Positions 42,490-52,498 of a DNA stretch of 64,000 nucleotides are shown here, in pieces. The notes under the pieces are model-generated. The model was not told where the DNA came from. It worked only from the letters and a program-made list of their open reading frames with translations, and ran no database searches. Numbering within the stretch: the stretch's first letter is position 1; each line of letters begins with the position of its first letter. The position numbers and the translations under genes are program-made. The stretch is from Tillus elongatus (taxonomy: Eukaryota > Arthropoda > Insecta > Coleoptera > Cleridae), in assembly GCA_964006375.1 (NCBI GenBank), contig OZ023265.1, forward strand, positions 150,636,769 through 150,700,768. The letters are read 5' to 3'.

Positions 42490-43748
42490 CTTAGCTAGCA
42501 GCGGCATGTTTATAAATTGATAAAAGTGGGTCTAATTTTGCTGTACTCAGACACAAAATAAATGGTACCTTAGTAGTAGCAGTGGTGGGGAGGCCAACGC
42601 CAAGCAAGTACGCCACAATGGGCCCTTTTTGCCAACCCCAGCAACCATGCTCTACTCTTCCTCGATTCCGTCGCCAAACCGCCTCGACCTCGAGATGAAG
42701 GCCGTGACGGTCTTCAATTGGACGGTACTTACCTGATTCCTCTGCAGAGTCCTCGATCCGAAGAATTTTGCTCGAAGACTCCCAAAAGCCTCGCATTCAC
42801 ACAGGTAGTGGTAGGATGTTTCTTCATCCTCGCCGCATTCCTGGCAAATGGGATCCCTCTCTACGCCTATCAATGTGAGGTGTCTTCTAAGGGCGCAGTG
42901 GCCTGTCAGCACCCCAAGGATGCGGCGAAGTGTAGGTCGACTCCTTCCGAGTAGCCAGACAGCTTTATCTCTGTCCGGCCCCTCCACGAAGTCCCTCGCC
43001 TGCCTGCAGCCACCAACCGACCCCCCAGTGCCTCTCCATTGCTTCCTCTGTCCACCTGTCTAAGGCGACAGATACTGTCTTCCTACTTATGCCTATCGCA
43101 GGCTCCGGGCCACAGAACGGCCGCCGGGAACTGAGTCTTGCGATATTATTCGCCACCTCATTCCCCGCTACGCCACAGTGTCCCGGAACCCACACCAGTT
43201 GCACCTCCTTTGTCCTGGCTAGTCCTCTGAGAGCGTCAGCGCACTCCTGAACCAGTGGTGACCTGATTCTGGCCGCGCAGACTGCCCGGAGGACCGCCTG
43301 GCTATCCGAGCAGATGTACACACATTTCTCGGGACTCATCTTCACATCCTGTCTATTGGCCACATACAGGATAGCATACGCCTCTGTTTAGAATGCCGTG
43401 GTGTATGCGCCAAGAGCAAAGCTCTCGCGCACCCCCAGGCCCTCGATGTATATTCCCGCCCCGGAGGATTGTTGGTCATCCAGCCGCGATCCGTCGGTGA
43501 AACAGACCAGGCTTGCGGGCTGGAATGCAACCTCATTTTCCCTCCACTGATCCCTACTGGGGATCCTGAGGGTGTATAGCCTAGTCAACCTAATATCGTT
43601 CTCGGCATCCCTCACCTTTATGGCGGAAATCGGAATTTCCTTTTCCACCTCCTTGGCGACTCTTGCATGCCCTATTACTGCTCCCTCTCCGCACCAGTTA
43701 CCTGAGTCCCGGATTCTAAGATGCGACGCCATCTTGGTACCTTACGAG
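42490..43748 (-). pseudogene. LINE 3' part: RNase H and Cys-rich C-terminus
   Basis: The minus strand reads FTDGSRLDDQQSSGAGIYI, a stop in front of TEAYAIL, VYICSDSQAVLRAV and LVWVPGHCGVAGNEVANNIA. These are the four acidic blocks of an RNase H with one in-frame stop near 43389. CQECGEDEETSYHYLCECEAF near 42830 is the C-terminal Cys/His motif. 5'-truncated at about 43748, against the LINE on the plus strand. Confidence 0.8.
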
Positions 43749-43789
43749 ATGCCGAAGTCAGAAGGAGAGATTACAAACAGTCAATTACT

Positions 43790-44218
43790 GCAGGCTGGAA
43801 TGAATGTTTAAACGATCTGGAAAGTAATTAAATAGAAAGGCTAAAGAAAAACAATATAGTTGTCTTTGGCATAAATGAAATAGAACATAGAAATTGTGAG
43901 CTAAAGGACTTCATTTTATCAAAGCTAAAGAAGACCCTAAATGTCGAAGTAAATGCCAACGCAATAAATGATATCTACACTATTAGAAGAAATAGGGAGG
44001 GAAACAAACCAATAATTTTGCAGTTTACCACATATATAGATATACGTTCTGTTGTTTCAAGAGCTAGCGAACTAAAATGAACTAACATATCTATTAAAAA
44101 TGATCTGACGCGTCAGCAAATGAACGAGCAGAAAATACTTCGAAAACATTTAAAATTAGCCATGGAAAGGGGACAAAAGGGATACATGAAGAAGGGCGTA
44201 CCATATAGTAGGCTTCTC

Positions 44219-44220
<2 letters not shown>
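43790..44220 (+). pseudogene. LINE ORF1 remnant
   Basis: Reads ERLKKNNIVVFGINEIEH, LKDFILSKLKKTLNVEVN and NDIYTIRRNREGNKPIILQF, the RRM-like ORF1 pattern of jockey/CR1-type LINEs. It is interrupted at 44221 by an (AT)n array and continues after it (NEDQYRAGDLEDIELF...) to about 44590. Upstream the strand changes to a different LINE at 43748. Confidence 0.65.

Positions 44221-44312
<92 letters not shown>
44221..44312. repeat. (AT)n array inserted in LINE ORF1
   Basis: About 92 bp between TCTCGTTT and AAACGAAG. The flanks are inverted (TCGTTTATAT...ATATAAACGA), so the whole forms one palindrome. Confidence 0.97.
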
Positions 44313-44316
<4 letters not shown>

Positions 44317-44899
44317 GAAGACCAATACAGAGCAGGGGATCTGGAGGACATTGAACTGTTTAGTACTGCAGAGGAAGTACGCCGACCAAATAGTGCTCCA
44401 TCTACACCGGCTGTAAGCAAAGAAAGTAACACAGTTGGATTTGACAGTTTGTTATCTCAGTCGCCGAAAGGCATAATTCCACAAAGCGTGTTGAGAAAAA
44501 ATTTGAGAAGCAATTCTATAGAAAATAGGGGTGGAAACAAGGACCAGGGATCAAGAATGCCATCGAACAGACAGAATACAAAACCTAAGTAGGAAAATTC
44601 AATTAGGGTTTTTGGATTGTCTAGAGGGGAGGCGTAGGGAACGTTCTTTTTTTCTTTTTTTTCTTTTCTGACCGATTTTTCGGAATCTTGTTGTGTTATT
44701 TTGCGTTAGTTAACGAAAAATTGCTTTGCTCATTGGAGGAACAGTTTTGCTTATTACTGTTATTGTTGTTATTATTGTTACATTTTAAACGGGGGTTGTT
44801 TCTTTCTCGTCATGTCGTTTTCCTTATGATTAATTATAAGATTGTTTTCAGGAAGTCAAACGATTAATCCTTACGTGCGTGATTTTGTAAATCCAAGGC

Positions 44900-45173
44900 T
44901 GCAAACACCAACACTTACTATTTCGGAATATAATAGGGTAACTTAAGATGAAGAAATACGATTTAAAATTTTTCATAACAATATAAGGAGTATGGCCAAG
45001 AATGTGGATGAAGTGTTCTTCTGAGCACTTTTAGTTGTGATTTTGACTGCTTGGTGTTCACAGAGACCTGGAGATTATACGATATAAGCAGTTTTAAATT
45101 GAAAGCCTTCTCCTGGATATATAATTGGGCTGATATAAATCAATATGATGGTACCATCATTTACATAAAAAAA

Positions 45174-45232
<59 letters not shown>

Positions 45233-46575
45233 TGCAGAAGTCATTCAGAAAGGTAGTTGTAAGATCGTAAAATTAAGTTTTATCTGTAAATGTGATGATA
45301 GTGCATTCATGCGTTATACCGTTAACACCGAGATATATATCTAGGTGTTGTTGGTTATACACGCTACCCGAAATCTGCGTAAGTGATTTTAATGTATATT
45401 TCCGAGAATACCTCGAGGAGCATGGCGGAAATTGTCTTTACCAACACTTTATCGTGGGAGACAACAATAGAGATAGAAATTCTGCAAGTGAAGAATCACA
45501 AGAATATTGTAATAATTTAAGCGAGTTAGGATTTGTTTCTTTGATAAACGAATCTACCAGAGCCAAAAAAATATCTAACTTATGCATTGGTCATATATTT
45601 GTAAAGAGTAAGAGAATAGTATGTACTGGATATATTATACATGCAACAGTTCCAGATCACTATCCGGTGATAGCCCATAAAAAAGAAACTGAAGGCAGTG
45701 CGAGGTCACAGAGGTTGAATCACCGGAAATTTAAAAGATACGTAGATACAGAAACGCTGTTGAGTTTGCTAAGAACCGAAGATTGGAGGGATGTTTACGA
45801 ACATAATGGAGTGGAGGAAAAAACAAATATATTTGTTACTAGACTGAAAGAGGCAATTGAAAAATCAGCAAATTTTAATGTTAAAAATGGGGAGGTGAAG
45901 AGAAAACCGTGGATTACAAATCAATTACTGAAGTCTATTACAAGGGAGAAACAATTATACAAGATAACTCTGAAGTATCGTGACAATGACACAGCTATAG
46001 CGCAATATCGAGCATATGCAAGTAGGCAAAAAAAATTTATACAAGCAACAAAACTGGCCTATTTTTCCAACTTATTGCAACATGGTGAAAAATCCTCAAA
46101 GAGAATTTGGTAAACTGTAAATGAGGTAGGCACAAAAACAGTTTCAGATAATATTAGCAAGATAAAGATAGGAGATGAAATTATCCAGGAGAGCGAAGAA
46201 ATTGCGAATGAGTTAAATAAATATTTTTAGCAAATGGGCAAACATACGGATAAAAAATGCATAAAACACATGGACATACTACACGGCAAAAAATATCGAA
46301 ATGTAGTATCTTTTTCACACCAACGGACGAATATGAAGTTTAAAATGCGTAAACGAGCTAAAAATTGGTAAAGCCGTTGGGCATGGTGATCTGGATACTG
46401 ATTTACTTAGAACCATAGTGGATTATATAAACGACATTTTGCTAAACGGAATATTTCCATCCCATTTCAGCTTATCAATTATTAGAGCAATTCACAAATC
46501 GGGCTGTTCCCTAGATCCTTATAATTATAGACCAATTTCGCTGACCTCAAACCTCGCCAAAATAACCGGAAAAAA
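44900..46575 (+). pseudogene. LINE endonuclease and RT (5' part)
   Basis: The endonuclease half begins KIFHNNIRSMAKNVDEV and CLVFTETWRLYD (44960-45080), is broken by an (AT)n at 45178, and resumes VSDFNVYFREYL (45380). It continues as a 273-codon frame 45292..46113 with LNHRKFKRYVDTETLL and KPWITNQLLKSITREKQLY. The RT starts NDILLNGIFPSHFSLSIIRA and YNYRPISLTSNLAKITGK (46418-46575), where a repeat has inserted. Stops and frameshifts throughout. Confidence 0.8.
45178..45230. repeat. (AT)n array inserted in LINE endonuclease
   Basis: About 53 bp, interrupting the endonuclease frame after GTIIYIKK. Confidence 0.97.
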
Positions 46576-46721
46576 ATATATAAACATAAAAATTGAAACT
46601 GACCCCGGATATGCGTTTTAGGGGTCCTAGTTTGTGGTCATTTGAAGAAATGTTTTCAAAATTCAAAAGTCGGGATCTCCCCATTAGAGAATTTTTTAAA
46701 GAAAATTCACTAATAAAGGTG
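46576..46721 (+). mobile_element. (AT)-hairpin repeat inserted in a LINE
   Basis: Starts ATATATAAACATAAAAATTG, then AACTGACCCCGGATATG and GTCGGGATCTCCCCATTAG. It ends in the inverted pair TTAGAGAATTTT...GAAAATTCACTAA. Because LINE RT sequence is present on both sides, the ends are defined to within a few bases. Confidence 0.7.
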
Positions 46722-46860
46722 AGAATTTTGATTATATTTGTCTAAGCATGACTTTCTCTAAAAAAACAATATGGTTTTAAAGAGGGGATGTCGACAGAAA
46801 ATGACATCCACTATGTTACGTCTCAAATTTACAAAGCATTAGATGAGAGCTTATTTTTTA
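46722..46860 (+). pseudogene. Continuation of the same LINE RT after the insertion
   Basis: Reads KKQYGFKEGMSTENDIHYVT and SQIYKALDES, the RT block expected shortly after the YRPISL...AKI block of the LINE at 44900-46575. The text between is the (AT)/hairpin repeat at 46576-46721. Confidence 0.75.
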
Positions 46861-48340
46861 ACTTAAAGCATTATCTGATAAATCCAACTTTTTTAAAGAA
46901 GCGACAGGGTTAAAATTGTGGTGTAACTGACTTAGTAATCTGTAGTCGATACGGCCCTGTTGAAAGTTTGAACATCACGCCACGCGCTCTCAAGTTGCAG
47001 CTGATACAGTCGGCAGACCTTTGCATAGCACAAACCATTAGCGTAGACACGTTTACATCGATGGGGACCTAAATTTATGCAAACATTCTAGTAAGATCAG
47101 CGATAAACATTTCGTAATAAATAAATTTCTTTGTGTATAGGGCATTGATTTTATATTTTTGAAAACGGAATTACTGATATAAATGGTATTTTCATGAAGA
47201 AGGAATAAAAAATAGGTACATAACTGATTAAATAGAAGTTCAATGGGGAACTAGGAACCCTCTACCAACCGCCACTCCTACAAACCCACGCAACTCAAAA
47301 GCTATGGGGCGCAATAGAACCACATTACATAATGAATCTCCGCAGAAAGAGCAGGGGAAGGAGAAACCCCCTAGCAACCTCCTAATCCCCGATCAAACAT
47401 CTTACAGAGCTTAATCCTCGTTTTCCCCAGAAATCTTTCCCATCATTTATGCAGGGGTGCATTGTAATATAGTTTTCCATTCCACAAGCTTTTGAACCGA
47501 GAGAACAGGGCCCTTCGAGGCAAAGCGAGTGGTTAGATGGGTGGTTGAAAGGAGCGGGCGGTTGGCAGGGATTTATTTCCTACCTTCATTGCATATAAGA
47601 GGGTTTTTTCACATTTTGTTCTTTTAATTTTCTTCTCGAGCTTCCCCCTATTTACTTCGGGTCCCGTAACCTTCTTGGAGGCTGGAACCACAGCTTTTCT
47701 TGTAGTTTATGCAAACATTGGTGGTTCTAAGCAGATTTTTGATCCTTTTTTTCAAAAAGCTGACAGTGAGATAACCTACAATATTATTTTTCCTTGCGTA
47801 TCTAAAAGATTATTGCCTAAATTGCAGATTATCTCTGGATGAGCTTTAGGTAAACAGACTTCTGGTAGATAAAGCTTACCACCTTACATGCACGTTCATA
47901 CTGTTTTTACCTTTTGTGTTATTTCCCATGGAAGAGTAATGTGGTTGGTCGTGGCTAGGGGCAGTTGGTGGACAGTATCTCCTCTCCCTGAACTTCTACG
48001 GGGATGCATTGTGATGTGCTTTTCCCTGTCCCTAAAAAATATTTCCAGAAAATTCATTGCAAATAGACTCTTTCTCTGATGTTTTGGCAGTCAGAGTTTA
48101 TGGTTTAATAGTCTATAATTTTTAGGGAATTATCGTAAAAAAAGCTCAATATATCCGTTAATATACAAGATACGGGAAAACATTGTATACCTATGTTAAT
48201 TATAGTTTGTCTTGAGCTGTATCTTCTAAAATTAATTTAACAATCACAGCGTGGTCCATAAATCGTTGGTGATACAAATTTTCTTTTTTTAAATTGAATA
48301 CTCTTTTTCCTCAAAATATAATACATTTTTGTGAGAAAAG
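46861..48340. other. Degenerate repeats, no gene
   Basis: The stretch 47470-47760 has diverged text of the ~277-bp family (CCCTATTTACTTCGGGTCCC, TTCTTGTAGTTTATGC). 48040-48130 has ATTTCCAGAAAATTCATTGC, which belongs to the far end of the (AT)-anchored repeat. Confidence 0.45.
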
Positions 48341-48344
48341 AAAT

Positions 48345-48640
48345 TCGGGACACAGCAAGTGCGTTTTGGTAGCGATTTTTTATTAAATGGTTTGAATTTC
48401 AATAACTCAATTTGCATCTAACTTAAGATTCGTTGGCTAGGAAACAAGTTTTTTTGGGAACATTTTAAGTTTATTTTAGGAAACTTTTTGTACATTTTCA
48501 AACAATAAACTTATTTTGATGAAATATGGTACATTGTTTCTACTATAATACAGGTTATACATATTTGCAATTAAAAATATTTTTATGAAAATTCACTTTC
48601 ACAACGTACTTGCTGCTCATTTATTATGACATTTGCTTTA
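48345..48640 (+). repeat. Two opposed blocks of the CAGCAAGTGCG repeat
   Basis: GGGACACAGCAAGTGCGTTT at 48348 and, reversed, AACGTACTTGCTGC near 48604, with ACATTTTCAAACAATAAACT and TGGTACATTGTTTCTACTAT between. Confidence 0.8.
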
Positions 48641-48923
48641 CATAACCCGTATTTCTTTTAGGTTCTCCGTCTAAAAGTTGCAAATTTACACGTTCCAAAT
48701 CGCTGTTATTTCTTGACCTTTTTGCGTCAAGAAAACTTAATCTTTTTCTGTAATATACAATATATCTTGTTATCCACACAAAATATTTTGGTTTTGTATA
48801 TTTCTCTGCTCATCAGTGGCACCCACCATTTTTTAAATGTCCACAATTTTTTTCCTTTCAAATTAGATATCTGAATTTTTGCATGTGATGTAAGTTTAAT
48901 AGTGTAAACCTAAGTACCATATT

Positions 48924-49063
48924 GCGCCTCCGTGGCCGTGCGCGAAAGTCGATTCAGACTTTCCAATACGGACTCGGGGACGACGGTTCGAGACTCACCG
49001 GCGGCGGATGATTTTTCAAATCACTGTCGTCGTTGAGATCGAGCTCAAGGTGGAGGGTAGGTT
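48924..49063 (+). mobile_element. Second copy of the tRNA-headed SINE (head only)
   Basis: GCGCCTCCGTGGCCGTG ... GACGACGGTTCGAGACTCAC ... TTTTTCAAATCACTGTCGTC matches the head at 601-733 closely. The copy ends at GGTGGAGGGTAGG with no LINE-like tail. Confidence 0.7.
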
Positions 49064-49990
49064 AGTTTAGATGAGCAAAAAGGGTCAGCAATGGCCTAAT
49101 TGCCAGTAAGCATCTTACCTTTACCCTTTTAAGTACCACATTTGCTTGCCATAGCTTTGTTATTCTCGGAGATACAAAAATTTTCCGAAAGCAAACCCAA
49201 AATTTTCCAAGAAAAACTGGTGTGATTTTCCTGGATAACGAACTTATGCAAACCACAACACATATCTCCTCATTAGTGATTTTTTTAAAAAGAAAATTCA
49301 CTAACACTAAAAAAGAACACCTTAGTTGGCCTTCTATAAGCTGCTCTTTTCACATTTTACAGTCATGTGTTGTATGTATTACATTACTGTGTATACATAA
49401 CCCAGGAGAGAAATGCTGTAGTTTAAACCCCAAAGGAAGTTAAATCGGGTTACCAAATCGGTGAATTTGCAGTTTACTTCACAGACAGTTCATTGTTGAG
49501 TTATTTAAATTTATACTTCTTCGAAACTTTTTCGCTGGCCTGGTGCGGTAAGTTAAAACTTATTTTTTCACAACTTCTTCATTTTTTCGCCTGCTATGTT
49601 ACGTACTCCTATCCCGATACACCACCTCCCCTGCAGTTACCTATCACTATCTATTTCTCAGCTTACACTCCGCCGTGTTTTTGACTGGGGTGGGGGGAGG
49701 CTTGTTCCGCTACTTCCCCGTGAGGGTTTTCCTTCCCCTCCTGCATGCCTATAACCACCAGTAATGCACATAAATTACATGATTTTTTTTTCGGAATAAC
49801 CCCTAAGAAAAGTTACATGATCTGCGGGAAATGCAGGGTAGACAGCGTTTAAAGAAGGTATGGCTGCAAAATGTGAAAAGGGTAGCTTTAACAGCTCTAA
49901 CTAAGCTGTTTTTTTTAAGTTATTTTCGGTTCACATTTCCTTTTATCTTCCCCGCCCAGCACCCTTATTCGCTCCTAGTCCTGCAACTTT
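49064..49990. other. Mixed repeat fragments, no gene
   Basis: Includes AAAATTTTCCAAGAAAAACT (anchored repeat), CATTAGTGATTTTTTTAAAA with AAAATTCACTAAC (hairpin end) and CTTAGTTGGCCTTCTATAAG, which recurs at the very start of the window. Confidence 0.5.
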
Positions 49991-50339
49991 CCTGGGGGTT
50001 GTTTCCAAGAAACTTTTCGGTAAATTTGCAGATTACCTCCCGAACGCTTAAAAAAATATTTTTCAGAAACATGCTTAGACACCCCCCACACCCCCCCGGA
50101 TGCACAAACCACAAGACACTTTTATTGTTCTCACCGCCATGGAAGTTACAGCACCAGGGGTGCTGGGCAGGGTAGGCAGTAAAAAGAAAGTATGAGCAGA
50201 AAAGACGAAGAAAACGGCTTGAAAGCTGTCTTTTTCACATATTGAAGCCTCGCCCCCATTAAACACAGCCTACCCCGCACAGCACCCCCATTCGCCCAAG
50301 GTCCCGCAACTTTTTCGAGGGCTGCTCTCGGGAAATTGG

Positions 50340-50525
50340 TCTTGTGGTTTGTGCAACGAGTGTGGTTGTATGCATGCGAGAGGGGAAGGAGAATCCCCAC
50401 GACGAAGCAACTGTTCGCTTCATGTGTGTGTATGTGTGTGTGTGGGGGGGGGGGGCTTCGTCGTGGGGATTTTCCATCCCCTTTCGCGTGCATACAGCCA
50501 CCCACGTTGCATAAACCACAAGAAA
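50340..50525. repeat. Imperfect palindrome 1 within the repeat block
   Basis: AACGAGTGTGGTTGTATGCA ... AATCCCCACGACGAAGC, a GTGTGTATGTGTGTGTG(G)n spacer, then GCTTCGTCGTGGGGATTTTC ... GTTGCATAAACCACAAG. Arms are about 65 bp. Confidence 0.8.
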
Positions 50526-51134
50526 ACTTTCTTGTTCATACCCCCAACAAAATTAAGGGACCTGGGGAATAGGGGTGCTGTGCGGGTTAGGCAGAGTTTA
50601 AGGGGGATATGACTTCAAGATGTGAAAAAGACAGCTTTCAAGCCGTTTTATTCGCATTTTCTGCTCATATTTCCTTTTTACTATCCCGCCCAGCACGCCT
50701 ATTCACTCCTGGTCCTGTAACTTCCTTGGGGGTATGAACAAGTAATTTTTCTTGTGAATTGTGCATCCAGGGGGGTCCTAGGCATGCTTCTGAAAATTTG
50801 GTAAATTTGCAGATTAGCTCCCGAACGCTTTTCAAAAAATTGTTTTCAGAAACATTACTAGGACCCCCCCTGGATGCACAAACCACAAGAAAAATTTTCT
50901 TGTCACCCAACCACCCCCCACCCCCAGAAAGTTACATGACTAAGAGTGAATAGGGGTGCTGGGCGGGGTAGGTAGTAAAAAGGAAATTTGAGCAGAAAAT
51001 GCGAAGAAAACTGGTTGAAAGCTGTCTATTTGAAGCCATATCCCCATTCAACTCTGCCTACCCCGCACAGCATCCCTATTCACCGCAGGTCCCGTAACTT
51101 CCTTGGGGAGTATGAACAAGAAATTGTTCTTGTG

Positions 51135-51325
51135 GTTTATGTAACGAGGGTGGCTGTATGCACACGAGAGGGGAAGGAAAATGCCTACAACGAAACAGAA
51201 CCCCCCGTGCAACTAGTGACAGGGGAGGGGCGAGGGTGGGGGATATGCTTCGTTGTGGGGATTTTCCTTCCCCTCTCGCTTGCATACAACCACCCTCGTA
51301 GCATAAACCACAAGAAAAATGTCGT
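51135..51325. repeat. Imperfect palindrome 2 within the repeat block
   Basis: AACGAGGGTGGCTGTATGCA ... AAAATGCCTACAACGAA, a spacer, then CTTCGTTGTGGGGATTTTCC ... ACCACCCTCGTAGCATAAAC. Same family as palindrome 1 with a different spacer. Confidence 0.8.
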
Positions 51326-51790
51326 GTTCATACAGGCCAAGGAAGTTATGGCACCTGGGGGAATAGGGGTGCTGTGCGAGGTTGGCAGGGTTTAAGGGGA
51401 ATATGGCGTAAAGATGTGAAAACGACAGCTTTCAAGCCCGTTTTCTTCGCATTTTCTGCTCAGATTTCCTTTTTATTATCTACCCTGCCCAGCTCCCCTA
51501 TTCACTCCTGGTCCCGTAACTTCCTTGGAGGGTGTGAACAAGAAATTTTTCCTGTGGTTTGTGCAGGGGGGGGGGGTCTAGGCAGGTTTCTGCAAACAAT
51601 TGTTTGAAATGCGTTCGGGAGCTAATCTGCAAATTTACCGAAATTTTTGTTTGAAAAGCGTTCGGGAGATAATCTGCAAATTTACCAACCTTTCTTGTGG
51701 TTTGAGCATCCAGGGGGGTTCTAAGCACTTTATTCACTTTTTTTTAAATCCTCTGGGAGCTAATCTGCAAATTTACAAAGTTCATCAGCA

Positions 51791-52498
51791 GTCGGTTTAT
51801 CCAAAACTAATCTTGAGATAATCTGAAAATTCGGCAATGTAAGTCCAAGTCTCAGAAGCTAAAAATGGGGCATTTACACCGATTGTCTTATTTACCAATT
51901 TCTCTAAGTATATCTCGTACGCTTCCTAAGGTACGCCACTGGGTCAAGCCCGCCTTTATTAAATAATACAAAAAAATTAAACTACCGCTCCAGTAATATC
52001 ACATCTCTCATCACACATGGCACAGATGCAAGGGACATGATCATCTCCTTATCCCAAGGGGCTTGGGGCGACTCGCATTCAAGAGAAATCTCCATTCGTG
52101 GGCGGGGGGAGTGAAGAGTGAGGCTGGAGGGTGCCAGTGGTTAAAGTTGTTTGGATGTTTGCTGCAGGTGTCCCAGCAGATGTTCTTAAACTCTCGTCGT
52201 CGTTCTTCTTGCGTGTCCCGACTGCCTGCCAGGCCAGCCTTCCGAAACGAAACTTGAAACATTCTTTCATATGGCTTTCGCGACTGTGACTGTTTAAAAA
52301 TTCCATTCCGTTATAAGTTATAACTCTGTTGTAGTGAGGAAGTCCTAAAAGTTTAGTGTATAGTTTAAAATTTGCAAATCAATTTAAATTGATAATATAA
52401 ACACAGTGCAATTTTTTATTGTTTTTAAAAACTCCCAAAAATATATTGGAAAATGGATGTTATAAATAAGTGAGCATAGTTTACGCACAGAAGAAAAA
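51791..52498 (+). other. Upstream region and probable 5' UTR of bib
   Basis: No clear TATA box. 52260-52498 is AT-rich and holds one short upstream frame (ATG 52453, stop 52471). The stretch 52100-52250 is more GC-rich and could be the promoter or first exon. Confidence 0.4.

Larger units (their letters stand above)
49990..51790. repeat. Block of ~277/457-bp family units in both orientations
   Basis: Contains repeated GGTAAATTTGCAGATTAGCT, CCCGAACGCTTTTC, TTCTTGTGGTTTGTGCATCC and GCGGGGTAGGTAGTAAAAAG, alternating with their reverse complements. C- and G-runs of 8 or more are frequent. No coding frame is kept between units. Confidence 0.85.

Noticed and set aside
49831..51737. Frames of 60-135 codons at 49.8-51.7 kb
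   Set aside because: Same tandem family as 15-19 kb in both orientations; proline/serine/cysteine-rich text from C- and G-runs, not protein.
52079..52306. Minus frame upstream of bib
   Set aside because: No family resemblance; likely the antisense of the bib upstream region.
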